Shown here piece after piece: positions 24,741 through 34,456 of a stretch of 49,701 bases of DNA. This DNA comes from Muribaculaceae bacterium Isolate-037 (Harlan) (lineage in GTDB: Bacteria; Bacteroidota; Bacteroidia; Bacteroidales; Muribaculaceae). Numbering within the stretch: position 1 is the first letter of the stretch; every line of letters begins with the position of its first letter. The DNA lies in NCBI GenBank assembly GCA_003762615.1, contig RIAZ01000034.1, positions 1-49,701 of the forward strand. The letters are read 5' to 3'. The notes under the pieces are model-generated. The model searched no databases. It saw only the letters and a program-made list of their open reading frames with translations, and had not been told where the DNA came from. A program made the translations under genes and the position numbers.

Positions 24741-26120
24741 ATGGCATTGATCAAATCTATATCCGGTATCAGAGGAACGATCGGAGGCGCAGCCGGCGAA
24801 GGACTCGGCGGCGTGGATATTGTCAAGTTTACCGCAGCATACGCGGAATTTATAAGAAGGGAAAACCCGTCGGCACGTCTTATAGCCGTCGGTCGTGACG
24901 CCCGTCTGTCGGGCGCGATGGTCAGTCATCTGGTGGTTGGCTCACTTATGGCTATGGGTTTCGACGTGGTTAATATCGGTCTTGCCACCACTCCGACAAC
25001 GGAGCTTGCCGTCACCGGACTTGGTGCTGACGGCGGCATAATCATCACCGCAAGCCATAACCCCATACAGTGGAATGCATTGAAGCTCCTCAACAGCAAG
25101 GGGGAATTTCTCTCTGACCGTGAGGGGAAAGAGGTAATCTCAATTGCTGAGAAGGAGGATTTCAGATTTGCCGACGTGCTTGCAATCGGAAAGGAATATA
25201 AGGATGAGACTTGGGCGATGCGTCATATAGAGATGGTGAAGAATCTGCCGTTGGTGGATTGCAAGGCTATCGCGGATGCCGGTTTCACCGTGGCTGTCGA
25301 TGCAGTCAATTCAGTGGGTGGAGCCGTGATTCCCGCGCTTCTTCGTGAGCTTGGGGTGAAGAACATAATAGAGCTCAATTGCGATCCGACCGGCAAGTTC
25401 GCCCATACTCCGGAGCCGATACCGGAGAACCTTACTCAGATTTCCGACCTTATGAAAGATGGTAAGGCAGATGTAGGCTTCGTTGTCGATCCCGATGTAG
25501 ACCGTCTCGCCATTGTCATGGAGAACGGTGAGATGTTTGTGGAGGAATACACTCTTGTGGCTGTCGCCGACTATGTGCTTTCACAGACTCCCGGCAATAC
25601 TGTATCAAATCTCAGCAGCTCACGCGCACTCCGCGACGTGACAGAGAAACATGGCTGCCAATACAATGCCGCAGCTGTGGGCGAGGTCAACGTTGTCACC
25701 AAGATGAAGGAGACCGGCGCAGTGATTGGTGGAGAAGGCAACGGCGGAGTGATTTATCCGGAACTTCACTACGGACGTGATGCCCTTGTGGGCGTCGCTC
25801 TCTTCCTCACTCTCCTTGCAAAGGAGGGTAAGAAGGTAAGTGAGCTTAAGGCTGGCTATCCGCGTTATGCCATTGCCAAGAACAAGATAGAGCTTACCCC
25901 CGATATCGACGTGAATGCTATTCTGGAGGCTGTCAAGGTGAAATTCTCCAATGAGAAAATCACCGACATCGACGGCGTGAAGATCGATTTCCCCGACAGC
26001 TGGGTGCATCTGCGCAAGTCAAACACAGAGCCTATCATCCGAATATACAGCGAGGCGGAGACGATGGAGAAAGCCGACGCTCTTGCCGAAGAGATAAAGA
26101 AAGTGATTGCAAGTCTTTGA
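24741..26120 (+). CDS. glmM: Phosphoglucosamine mutase
   Basis: The 459-residue alpha-phosphohexomutase contains the phosphoserine loop ITASHNPIQWNALK (Ser105), the magnesium loop DPDVDR (250-255), the sugar-binding GEGNGGVIYP and the phosphate-binding RKSNTEPIIRIYSEA. The Bacteroidetes members of this form are usually assigned as GlmM (glucosamine 6-phosphate to glucosamine 1-phosphate, for peptidoglycan and lipid A), although phosphoglucomutase activity cannot be excluded. Confidence 0.9.
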   Translation: MALIKSISGIRGTIGGAAGEGLGGVDIVKFTAAYAEFIRRENPSARLIAVGRDARLSGAMVSHLVVGSLMAMGFDVVNIGLATTPTTELAVTGLGADGGIIITASHNPIQWNALKLLNSKGEFLSDREGKEVISIAEKEDFRFADVLAIGKEYKDETWAMRHIEMVKNLPLVDCKAIADAGFTVAVDAVNSVGGAVIPALLRELGVKNIIELNCDPTGKFAHTPEPIPENLTQISDLMKDGKADVGFVVDPDVDRLAIVMENGEMFVEEYTLVAVADYVLSQTPGNTVSNLSSSRALRDVTEKHGCQYNAAAVGEVNVVTKMKETGAVIGGEGNGGVIYPELHYGRDALVGVALFLTLLAKEGKKVSELKAGYPRYAIAKNKIELTPDIDVNAILEAVKVKFSNEKITDIDGVKIDFPDSWVHLRKSNTEPIIRIYSEAETMEKADALAEEIKKVIASL

Positions 26121-26175
26121 CTTGCAATCACGTGATATAAGCAACCACTATTCCCTAACCATTCATTATTAGCCC

Positions 26176-27990
26176 ATGTTGAAAAAATTTTTCATGAACG
26201 CGCTTTCCTCCTTTGTCGGAGCATGGATTGCGTTGGTTCTGTTTGGAGTTGTTGTCGTGCTCGTGTGCATAGGCATCTTTGCCAAACTTGGAGTATCATC
26301 ATCTTCGACAGACTCAATCTCAAAAAAGAGTGTGATGACAATAGAGTTGAATGGAGTGATAGAGGAGCGGGAATCCCCTATGGATCTGGATTACATCTCT
26401 TTGTTGAGGAGGGATGTGTCGCGTCCGCAGACCCTTTCATCGTTGGTGACGGCAATTGATGAGGCAAAGAACAATAAGAATATATCGATGATATATCTTA
26501 AATGTGGCATAGTGTCGGCTGCACCTGCCACTCTTAATGCCCTACGCGATGCCATATCCGATTTCAGGAAAGAGGGGAAGAAAGTGGTGGCTTATGCCGA
26601 TTCCTATACCAACGGTTCCTACTATGTGGCGTCGGTTGCCGACAGTGTGTTCATGAATCCGGCAGGTGCCCTGATGATTCAGGGTCTTGGCAGCACATCG
26701 ATGTATTTCAAGGACCTTCTTGATAAATTGGGCGTGCAGATACAGGTGGTGAAAGTCGGCACCTATAAATCGGCGGTCGAGCCTTACATATTGAATGAGA
26801 TGAGCGGTCCGGCGCGTGCGCAGCTTGATACCCTTTACGGCAATATCTGGCAGTACATACGTTCGGAGATCGCCATAGACAGGAAACGCCTTACTGCTGC
26901 ATCCATAGATTCACTTGTCAGCAATAAATTCCTATTTATTGCGCCGGCAGAAGACGACGTCAAGGAGGGATTTATCGATCGCCTTGTGTATGAGCGCGAC
27001 ATGGACGGCATCATAGCCGGAATGGTGGGAAAGGATAAGAAGAAACTGAATTTCGTGTCGCCGAAGACTCTCGTCGAGCAGTCATCATGGGGCAAGGATT
27101 ATCTGTCGAAGAATCAGATAGCAGTAGTCTACGCTGTCGGTGAGATAGTTGACGGCGGCGGATCCGGCACAATCAATTATGAGAAACTTGTGCCGGAGAT
27201 TGTAAAGGTTGCCGACGATGATAATGTGAAGGGAATGGTATTCCGTGTCAATTCTCCCGGCGGTGCGGTGTTTGGCAGCAAGCAGATAGCCGAGGCTCTC
27301 GACTATTTCCAGTCAAAAGGGAAACCAATGGCAGTCTCCATGGGCGACTATGCCGCTTCGGGTGGCTATTGGATCTCATGCCATGCCAACCGTATCTTCG
27401 CCGACCCGCTGACCATTACCGGCTCCATTGGTATATTCGGACTTATCCCTAATGTTGAGGGTCTTGCACATAAGATAGGTGTGTCGCCGCAGTCAGTGTC
27501 GACAAACCCGGAAGCGGATTTCCCGGCATTGTATCGCCCTATGACTGAGAAGCAGCAGGCTGCCATGCAGTCATACGTGGAGAGAGGTTATGATGAATTC
27601 ATAGAGCGGGTGTCTTCCGGACGCAATATGCAGGAGTCGAAGGTACGCACCATAGGCGAGGGTCGTGTGTGGGACGCACAGAAAGCACTTGAAATCGGAC
27701 TCGTCGATCAGCTCGGCTCCCTCAAGGATGCCATCGACTGGGTGGCTGAGGAGGGTAAGCTCGGCAGCGGATGGAGAGTGGGTGTATATCCGTCGGTGGA
27801 GTCGACCATGCTTGAGATGCTTCCCGAATTGGGCGGCATGAGCGTGGCGGACGCTCTTGATAAGGCGTTTGCAGGGGAATATGATGAACTGACAATCCGG
27901 TTTGTGTATAATCTGTTGCGTCAGAAACCATTGCAGGCACGTATGCCGTTGATTGACGTGCGTATGGATCCTGTAGGTGTGACATTCTGA
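26176..27990 (+). CDS. sppA: Signal peptide peptidase SppA (67 kDa type)
   Basis: A 604-residue membrane-anchored serine protease with one N-terminal helix (about 14-38) and two ClpP-like domains. The catalytic lysine is Lys198 (GTYKSAVEP) in the N-domain and the serine is Ser395 (DYAASGGYWIS) in the C-domain, preceded by RVNSPGGAVFGS. It degrades cleaved signal peptides in the inner membrane. Length matches the tandem-domain E. coli type. Confidence 0.96.
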   Translation: MLKKFFMNALSSFVGAWIALVLFGVVVVLVCIGIFAKLGVSSSSTDSISKKSVMTIELNGVIEERESPMDLDYISLLRRDVSRPQTLSSLVTAIDEAKNNKNISMIYLKCGIVSAAPATLNALRDAISDFRKEGKKVVAYADSYTNGSYYVASVADSVFMNPAGALMIQGLGSTSMYFKDLLDKLGVQIQVVKVGTYKSAVEPYILNEMSGPARAQLDTLYGNIWQYIRSEIAIDRKRLTAASIDSLVSNKFLFIAPAEDDVKEGFIDRLVYERDMDGIIAGMVGKDKKKLNFVSPKTLVEQSSWGKDYLSKNQIAVVYAVGEIVDGGGSGTINYEKLVPEIVKVADDDNVKGMVFRVNSPGGAVFGSKQIAEALDYFQSKGKPMAVSMGDYAASGGYWISCHANRIFADPLTITGSIGIFGLIPNVEGLAHKIGVSPQSVSTNPEADFPALYRPMTEKQQAAMQSYVERGYDEFIERVSSGRNMQESKVRTIGEGRVWDAQKALEIGLVDQLGSLKDAIDWVAEEGKLGSGWRVGVYPSVESTMLEMLPELGGMSVADALDKAFAGEYDELTIRFVYNLLRQKPLQARMPLIDVRMDPVGVTF

Positions 27991-28010
27991 CAAGGATAGC
28001 CCCACGTTGC

Positions 28011-28091
28011 GGAATAATCATAATTCGAATATAATCTCAATGGGAATGATTCCATACTGGAATAACCTCATACGGGAATAATATCATAAAT
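28011..28091. repeat. Degenerate 15-17 bp tandem repeats between sppA and lpxK
   Basis: Five imperfect units beginning GAAT occur at 28012, 28027, 28044, 28060 and 28076; the last two read GAATAACCTCATACGG and GAATAATATCATAAAT. They fill most of the gap before lpxK and run into its start codon. Confidence 0.55.
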
Positions 28092-29214
28092 GAGCACTGA
28101 CAAAGTAATGACTACGAAAGATAAAATAGTGACCGGACTTCTCACTCCACTGTCGTGGCTCTACGGGGCAGGCACATGGGTGAGAAATTGGCTCTTCGAT
28201 TCCAAGATCCTGAAGGAGGAGGAGTTTGAGGTGCCTATTGTCGGCGTCGGCAATATAGCCGTCGGTGGCACGGGTAAGACGCCTCACGTGGAATATATTG
28301 TCAGCAATCTCGCTGCCGAAATGAAAATCGCAGTTTTGAGCCGGGGCTACAAGCGCAAGACGAAAGGTTTTGTACTTGCCAACTCGAAGAGCACCCCCGA
28401 TCTGATCGGCGATGAGCCATTTCAGATATATCAGAAATATGGCTCCCATGTGCGTGTGGCGGTATGCGAGAGTAGGAGGAAAGGCATTCGTGAGCTGATG
28501 AGGCTCTATCCCGACCTTCAGCTCATTGTGCTTGATGATTCGTTTCAGCATAGATGGGTGAAGCCGAAGGTGTCGGTGCTGCTGACCGACTACAACCGTC
28601 CATTCTACAACGACCGACTTCTGCCCCTCGGAAGATTGAGGGAGAGCACCCTTCAGGTGAATCGTGCCGATATCGTCATTGTGACCAAATGCCCGGATGA
28701 GCTTCTTCCCATCAACTATCGCATAACGACGAAGGAACTCGATCTGATGACCTATCAGAAACTCTTCTTCTCCCGATATGAATATGGTCCGCTGAAGCCG
28801 GTGTTTGCCGATGAGTCGCCCTACAGGGCATCGTTGTCATCATTGACTGCCAACGATTCCGTGCTTCTACTATCGGGAATCGCACATCCGCGCTCTTTCG
28901 TAAGGCATTTCCGCATGTATCCCTTTAAGGTGAAGGTGGATCATTTCCCCGATCATCACGATTTCACCCGTGAAGACATTCATCAGATCTACACCCGGTT
29001 TAAGAATATGGCAGGGGAGAGGAAGATAATCGTCACCACGGAGAAGGATGCGGTCAGACTTATGTTCAACCCATATTTCCCGAAGGAACTGAAGCCGTTC
29101 ACCTTCTTCCAGCCCATCTCCGTAAAGATGATAAACGCGCTCGACGATAAGGACTTCATTGAGGAGCTGTCGATCTCCTTAGGCGTGAGGGGAAATAATG
29201 CGGATTCAAATTGA
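28090..29214 (+). CDS. lpxK: Tetraacyldisaccharide 4'-kinase LpxK
   Basis: The 374-residue inner-membrane kinase phosphorylates the 4' position of the lipid A disaccharide. Evidence: the P-loop GNIAVGGTGKTPHVEYI (54-70), VLSRGYKRKTKGF, GDEPFQIYQKYG, LDDSFQHRWVKP and PLGRLRES, in the usual order. The C-terminal part is longer than in E. coli, as in other Bacteroidetes. The start is at ATG 28090, directly after the tandem repeats. Confidence 0.95.
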   Translation: MSTDKVMTTKDKIVTGLLTPLSWLYGAGTWVRNWLFDSKILKEEEFEVPIVGVGNIAVGGTGKTPHVEYIVSNLAAEMKIAVLSRGYKRKTKGFVLANSKSTPDLIGDEPFQIYQKYGSHVRVAVCESRRKGIRELMRLYPDLQLIVLDDSFQHRWVKPKVSVLLTDYNRPFYNDRLLPLGRLRESTLQVNRADIVIVTKCPDELLPINYRITTKELDLMTYQKLFFSRYEYGPLKPVFADESPYRASLSSLTANDSVLLLSGIAHPRSFVRHFRMYPFKVKVDHFPDHHDFTREDIHQIYTRFKNMAGERKIIVTTEKDAVRLMFNPYFPKELKPFTFFQPISVKMINALDDKDFIEELSISLGVRGNNADSN

Positions 29215-29288
29215 TAGCACATGAAGAGGTCGGTGAAGAACAATATGCCGACAAACGACGTTTTATAATTAGCCCAAAATTAGATACA

Positions 29289-30113
29289 ATGGAAAAAAAT
29301 ATGTTGGAGAAGATCCGCGAGACTGCGGATTTTATTCTCAAGGAAATAGGTGAGGCACCGAGGATTGGTATTATCCTCGGCACAGGTCTTGGTGATCTTG
29401 TCAACCATATCGAAATTAGTAAGGAACTCAATTACAAGGATATCCCCCACTTTCCGGTCTCTACGGTGGAGGGTCATAGCGGCAAGTTGATATTCGGCAA
29501 GCTCGGCGGCAAGTATATCATGGCTATGCAGGGTCGTTTCCACTACTATGAAGGCTACGACATGAAGCAGGTGACCTTCCCGGTGCGTGTGATGCGTCAG
29601 CTTGGGGTGGAACTGCTCTTCGTCAGCAATGCCGCTGGCGGCATGAACAAGGAATTTAAGGTGGGTGACGTGATGGTTATCACAGACCATATCAATCTCT
29701 TCCCGGAGAATCCTCTACGTGGCAAGAATTACGATGAACTCGGACCCCGCTTCCCGGCAATGACCGAAGCCTACAGCCTCGGACTCATAAAGATGGCTGA
29801 TGACATAGCGCGTGATGAGAATATACGTCTGATGCACGGTGTATATGTCGGCACGCCGGGACCCACATTCGAGACTCCGGCGGAATATGAATATTTCCGT
29901 ATAATAGGGGGTGATGCCGTAGGTATGTCAACGGTGCCGGAAGTGATTGTAGCCAACCATGCGGGCATGACCGTCTTTGGAGTCTCGGTCATAACCGACC
30001 TCGGAGGCAAGGATGTCAAGGAGGTGCCCACTCATGAGGAGGTGCAGAAGGCAGCCATAAAGGCACAGCCTGTCATGACCACTATAATAAAGAGTATGCT
30101 CGAGCGCATCTGA
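29289..30113 (+). CDS. Purine nucleoside phosphorylase
   Basis: The 274-residue trimeric-type PNP has IGIILGTGLGDL, TVEGHSGKL, MAMQGRFHYYEGYDM, NAAGGMN, GVYVGTPGPTFETPAEYE and VGMSTVPEVIVANH. It cleaves purine nucleosides with phosphate for salvage. The frame is open to a TTG that overlaps the lpxK stop, but ATG at 29289 (MEKNMLEK) gives the normal length. Confidence 0.95.
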   Translation: MEKNMLEKIRETADFILKEIGEAPRIGIILGTGLGDLVNHIEISKELNYKDIPHFPVSTVEGHSGKLIFGKLGGKYIMAMQGRFHYYEGYDMKQVTFPVRVMRQLGVELLFVSNAAGGMNKEFKVGDVMVITDHINLFPENPLRGKNYDELGPRFPAMTEAYSLGLIKMADDIARDENIRLMHGVYVGTPGPTFETPAEYEYFRIIGGDAVGMSTVPEVIVANHAGMTVFGVSVITDLGGKDVKEVPTHEEVQKAAIKAQPVMTTIIKSMLERI

Positions 30114-30136
30114 TTCAATAAAATTCAAAAAAAATA

Positions 30137-30168
30137 TCGCCGGATTCGGTATTGTCCGGGTCCGGCGA
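30137..30168 (-). terminator. Very stable hairpin, terminator-like on the minus strand
   Basis: A 13-base-pair stem (TCGCCGGATTCGG against TCCGGGTCCGGCGA, two G-T wobbles) lies between the PNP gene and thiL. On the plus strand there is no T-run after it, but a run of eight A precedes it, so on the minus strand it looks like a classic terminator. A second small hairpin AGCCCG/CGGGCT follows at 30183-30199. Confidence 0.55.
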
Positions 30169-30216
30169 ATCCAAATAACGAAAGCCCGTATGCCGGGCTG
30201 GAAAATATATCACGAA

Positions 30217-31257
30217 ATGGAAAATAATCAGACAGAGATATCGCAATTGGGAGAGTTCGGACTAATAGACCGTCTGACAAAGGAATTCCCTCTACGTAAT
30301 CCGGAAACAAAGAAAGGGGTGGGGGATGACGCCGCCGTTCTGTCATTTGGCGACAATGATGTGCTCGTCACCACAGATCTTCTTCTTGAAGGGATACACT
30401 TCGACCTGCGCTATGTGCCTTTGAAGCATCTTGGCTATAAGGCAGCGATAGTCAATTTCAGCGATATCTATGCCATGAACGGCACGCCGAAGCAGATTAC
30501 GGTCAGCCTTGGGGTGTCGAGTCGGTTTACCGTGGAGCATCTTGATGAACTCTATTCCGGCATACGTCTTGCCTGCGATCTTTATGGAGTGGATCTTGTG
30601 GGCGGCGACACGAGCGCATCCGTCACCGGGCTTGTCATAAGCATCACCTGCCTTGGCACAGCCTCCCCGGAGGAAGTTGTGGGACGCGACGGAGCGAAGC
30701 CAACCGACATAATATGCGTCAGCGGCGACCTTGGCGCGGCATTCATGGGGCTGCAGCTTCTCGAGCGTGAGAATCGCGTAGGAGCCGGGCAGAAGGATTT
30801 CCAGCCCGATTTCTCCGGAAAGGAATATATCCTGGAGCGTCAGCTAAAGCCGGAGGCACGGCGTGATATAGTGGAGGAGCTCAGGAATACGGGGATAAAG
30901 CCCACCGCCATGATGGACGTCAGCGACGGTCTGTCGTCAGAACTTCTCCATATCTGCCATAAGTCGGGCACCGGATGCCGTGTCTATGAGGATAAGATTC
31001 CCATCGACTATCAGACAGCTCTTATGGCGGAGGAATTCAACATGAACCTTGTGACCGCAGCCATGAACGGCGGTGAGGATTACGAGCTGCTTTTCACGGT
31101 GCCCATCACCGACCATGAGAAGGTGGAGAAACTCAAGGGGGTAAGGATGATCGGCTACATCACCAAGCCGGAATTGGGCTGTGCGCTCGTCACCCGCGAC
31201 GGCGCGGAGATGCAGATAAAGGCGCAGGGTTGGAACGCATTTACCGATAAGGACTGA
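30217..31257 (+). CDS. thiL: Thiamine-monophosphate kinase
   Basis: The 346-residue kinase makes thiamine pyrophosphate, the riboswitch ligand, from TMP. Motifs: GEFGLIDRL, KGVGDDAAVL, TTDLLLEGIHFDL, NFSDIYAMNGTP, GGDTSAS, DVSDGLSSEL and NGGEDYELLFTV. ATG at 30217 is chosen over an upstream frame start. Unlinked to the thi operon by about 16 kb but completes the same pathway. No riboswitch is visible ahead of it. Confidence 0.95.
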   Translation: MENNQTEISQLGEFGLIDRLTKEFPLRNPETKKGVGDDAAVLSFGDNDVLVTTDLLLEGIHFDLRYVPLKHLGYKAAIVNFSDIYAMNGTPKQITVSLGVSSRFTVEHLDELYSGIRLACDLYGVDLVGGDTSASVTGLVISITCLGTASPEEVVGRDGAKPTDIICVSGDLGAAFMGLQLLERENRVGAGQKDFQPDFSGKEYILERQLKPEARRDIVEELRNTGIKPTAMMDVSDGLSSELLHICHKSGTGCRVYEDKIPIDYQTALMAEEFNMNLVTAAMNGGEDYELLFTVPITDHEKVEKLKGVRMIGYITKPELGCALVTRDGAEMQIKAQGWNAFTDKD

Positions 31258-31345
31258 CGAGCCGGCATCCCTCCGATTTAATATGGTTTAAAAAGGTTCA
31301 AGATTATTTAACAGAGAGAATGGGAGATTTTAAGTTAATAAATAT

Positions 31346-31353
31346 TATTTTTG
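31346..31353 (+). promoter_or_regulatory. Candidate -7 box for the bat operon
   Basis: TATTTTTG matches TAnnTTTG about 50 bases before moxR. A clear TTTG box upstream was not found. Confidence 0.4.
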
Positions 31354-31404
31354 CATTTGAATATTCCGTTCCTTGTAACCAGATAAAAAATAGAATTACG
31401 CTAT

Positions 31405-32400
31405 ATGAATGAAACAGTGAATATCAGAGAGTTGAATGATCTGATTGCTTCCAAGAGCAGCTTCATCAGCATGATCCGCAGTGGTATGGACCGCCGCATC
31501 GTCGGACAGAAACATTTGGTCGACTCATTGCTTATCGCATTGCTTTGCAACGGTCACGTCCTTCTCGAAGGCGTGCCGGGTCTTGCCAAGACCCTTGCCA
31601 TAAAGACTCTTGCAAGCCTTGTGGACGCAAAATACAGCCGTATCCAGTTTACTCCGGACCTTCTCCCCGCCGACGTCATAGGTACGCTTATCTATAGCGT
31701 CAAGAACGAGAGCTTCGAGGTGAAGAAGGGTCCGATATTCGCGAATTTCGTGCTTGCCGACGAAATCAACCGTGCCCCGGCGAAGGTGCAGAGTGCCTTG
31801 CTCGAGGCGATGCAGGAGCGTCAGGTCACTATCGGCGAGGAGACCTTCCCGCTTGACCGTCCCTTCCTTGTGATGGCTACCCAGAACCCGATAGAGCAGG
31901 AGGGCACATATCCGCTCCCCGAGGCACAGACCGATCGTTTCCTTCTGAAAGTGGTGATCGGCTATCCTTCAAAAGAGGAGGAGAAGGCAATCATCCGCCA
32001 GAATATCAAAGGCGCGCTCGACCCGATAGTGCCTATCCTCAAACCATCGGAGATTCTTGATGTGCAGAAGATTGTCGGTAAGATCTATATCGACGAGAAG
32101 ATAGAGAACTATATCGTCGACATCGTGTTTGCCACCCGTGAGCCGGGCAAGTTCGGTCTTTCCGATCTCGACAGCATCATCTCCTACGGTGCATCCCCGC
32201 GTGCCTCCATCAGCCTCGCGCTCGCCTCGAGGGCATACGCCTTCCTTCAGGGTCGCGGCTATGTAATCCCGGAAGATGTGCGTGCCGTATGCCACGATGT
32301 GATGCGCCATCGTATCGGTCTCTCCTATGAGGCTGAGGCAAATAATATTGGTGCCGATGAGGTGATCACCGCCATCCTTGATAAAGTGGTGGTGCCTTGA
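31405..32400 (+). CDS. MoxR-family AAA+ ATPase of the bat operon
   Basis: A 331-residue AAA+ ATPase: Walker A GVPGLAKT (56-63), Walker B FVLADEINRAPAKVQ, sensor MATQNPIEQEGTYPLPEAQ, and the C-terminal helical lid. MoxR proteins act as chaperones that remodel von Willebrand factor A (VWA) proteins. It heads the nine-gene bat operon, whose VWA proteins BatA and BatB are the likely clients. Confidence 0.94.
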   Translation: MNETVNIRELNDLIASKSSFISMIRSGMDRRIVGQKHLVDSLLIALLCNGHVLLEGVPGLAKTLAIKTLASLVDAKYSRIQFTPDLLPADVIGTLIYSVKNESFEVKKGPIFANFVLADEINRAPAKVQSALLEAMQERQVTIGEETFPLDRPFLVMATQNPIEQEGTYPLPEAQTDRFLLKVVIGYPSKEEEKAIIRQNIKGALDPIVPILKPSEILDVQKIVGKIYIDEKIENYIVDIVFATREPGKFGLSDLDSIISYGASPRASISLALASRAYAFLQGRGYVIPEDVRAVCHDVMRHRIGLSYEAEANNIGADEVITAILDKVVVP

Positions 32401-32510
32401 TTGATAAGTCTATCCGTGATGCCGCCGGCAAATACGGTGGTCATCACGGTCAGACCGCATAATATGAACCGGAACCGCAGCACCGTTCCGAAATAGAGAA
32501 TCAGTGAAAT

Positions 32511-33392
32511 ATGGACGCTAAAGAACTGCTTCAGAAAGTCAGAAAAATAGAGATAAAGACTCGTGGTCTAAGCCAGAACATCTTTGCCGGAGAGTATCAT
32601 ACCGCCTTCAAGGGCAGAGGCGTGATATTTTCGGAAGTGAGGGAATATCAGCCGGGCGACGACATACGCGACATCGACTGGAACGTCACTGCGCGCCACA
32701 ATAAGCCCTTCGTCAAGGTGTATGAGGAGGAACGCGAGCTCACCATGATGCTGCTCATCGACGTGAGTGGAAGTAGTGATTTCGGTGCTGTCGGCGACGA
32801 GAAAAAAGAGGTGATAGCCGAGATTGCCGCCACTTTGGCATTCTCATCCATACAGAACAACGACAAGGTCGGGGTGATATTCTTCAGCGACCGCATCGAA
32901 AAGTTTATACCCCCAAAGAAGGGTAAGAAGCATATCCTCCTCATCATACGCGAGATAATCGACATGAAGCCGGAAAGCCGTGGCACCAACATCGATGTGG
33001 CATTGAAATTCATGACCAACGCCCTCAAGAAGCGGTGCACAGCCTTTCTGCTGAGCGATTTCATCGACAACCACGACTATTTCTCCAGCATGTCGATAGC
33101 CAACCGTAAGCATGACCTTGCCGCCATACAGGTCTACGACAAGCGCGACGCCCGCCTGCCCGACGTGGGTCTGGTGAGAGTGCGCGACATGGAGACCGGC
33201 GCCGACCGTTGGCTCGACACCTCCTCCGCCAAGGTGAGGAAGGCGTTTGACAAGGCATGGTACGAACGTCAGCAGAAACTCTCCTCCACTGTCGGCAAAT
33301 GTGGTGTGGACCTCGCTTCGGTCACTACAGACGAGGACTACGTGAAAGCATTGCTGGCATTGTTCCGCAACCGTGCGGGGACACGTCGATAA
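32511..33392 (+). CDS. DUF58 domain protein (VWA-like)
   Basis: The 293-residue soluble protein has the DUF58 signature (GDDIRDIDWNVTARHNKPFVK is its core, positions about 47-67) and a VWA-like fold with LLIDVSGSSDF, a MIDAS-type DxSxS metal site, then LLSDFIDN. It is the standard partner of MoxR; the pair controls maturation of substrates in the cell envelope. No membrane segment seen. Confidence 0.92.
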   Translation: MDAKELLQKVRKIEIKTRGLSQNIFAGEYHTAFKGRGVIFSEVREYQPGDDIRDIDWNVTARHNKPFVKVYEEERELTMMLLIDVSGSSDFGAVGDEKKEVIAEIAATLAFSSIQNNDKVGVIFFSDRIEKFIPPKKGKKHILLIIREIIDMKPESRGTNIDVALKFMTNALKKRCTAFLLSDFIDNHDYFSSMSIANRKHDLAAIQVYDKRDARLPDVGLVRVRDMETGADRWLDTSSAKVRKAFDKAWYERQQKLSSTVGKCGVDLASVTTDEDYVKALLALFRNRAGTRR

Positions 33393-33424
33393 CCGGCAGT
33401 CTCCGCCACAAACTTGAATTGCAA

Positions 33425-34456
33425 ATGAACCGAATTTTAAGATTTTTTTCCGTTATAGCCCTGTCGTTGGCGTGCGTGTCGGGTGTGTCGGCGAAGGTGT
33501 CGGTATCCGCGCGTCTCGATTCCGTCAGTGTCCTCATGGGTAAGCTCACCACGCTCAACCTTGAGGTGGTGCAGGATAAGGGTAAACCCGGTGGATTTCC
33601 GCTCTTCAGGAATGCCGACATTAATAAGGGATACGTCGGCATCTGCGGCGACAGCATAGAGCTGCGCACCTCCTACAAGGCAGACACCATCGACCTCGGG
33701 TCAAACCGCATACAGATCAACTACAAGGTGCCGTTGCAGGCATTCGATTCCGGCTCCTACCGTCTGCCGGAGTTTGTCTACGTGTCGGAAAGCGACTCGG
33801 CACGCTCCAACGCGCTGACCCTTAACGTGGTGCCCGTCAACGTGACTGCCGACGACCCAATCGCTGGATTTGCGCAGGTGGCTGAGCCGGAGGGTAAATC
33901 GGTGCTTGACGCGCTTCCTGACTGGATGGTGGATTACTGGTGGATAATAATAGCTATCCTCCTTGCCATTGTCGCATTCTTGTGGGGCATGAGAAGATAT
34001 AAGAAAGAGGGCACCGTTCTGAAGAAGAAACCGGAGCCTACACCTTACGAGACCGCAATAAAGGATCTGCGCGAACTCAAGGCGAAGAATCTTTGGGAGC
34101 AGGGGATGGAGAAGGAATACTTCACCCGTCTGACCGATATCCTGAGAATCTACCTTGCTCGCCGCTTTGGTATAAACGCCATGGAGATGACCTCACGCGA
34201 GATTATGGATCATCTCTATTCAAGCGATGTCAAGGATAAGCGCGACTACGTGCGCCAGATTCTCAGTGTGGCTGATTTCGTAAAATTTGCAAAAGTGCGT
34301 CCGTTGCCTGCCGACAATATAGCAGCCTACGACAATGTCGTCAGATTTGTGGAGGAAACCAAGCCTGTCCCTGTCGTTGCAGCAGATGCGGAGGAGGGTG
34401 ACGGTCAGAATCCTGAGATAAAGAAAACCGAGACAAAGAAAGGAGGTGAGTCATGA
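33425..34456 (+). CDS. Membrane protein of the bat operon with N-terminal beta domain
   Basis: A 343-residue protein: signal peptide (1-24), a beta-rich periplasmic domain, one membrane helix (about 165-185, YWWIIIAILLAIVAFLWGM) and a cytoplasmic helical domain that resembles DUF4381-type proteins of MoxR operons. Lys/Glu-rich tail. The upstream in-frame extension (33257) overlaps the DUF58 gene and is rejected; ATG at 33425 starts a good signal peptide. Its stop overlaps the batA start by ATGA. Confidence 0.82.
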   Translation: MNRILRFFSVIALSLACVSGVSAKVSVSARLDSVSVLMGKLTTLNLEVVQDKGKPGGFPLFRNADINKGYVGICGDSIELRTSYKADTIDLGSNRIQINYKVPLQAFDSGSYRLPEFVYVSESDSARSNALTLNVVPVNVTADDPIAGFAQVAEPEGKSVLDALPDWMVDYWWIIIAILLAIVAFLWGMRRYKKEGTVLKKKPEPTPYETAIKDLRELKAKNLWEQGMEKEYFTRLTDILRIYLARRFGINAMEMTSREIMDHLYSSDVKDKRDYVRQILSVADFVKFAKVRPLPADNIAAYDNVVRFVEETKPVPVVAADAEEGDGQNPEIKKTETKKGGES

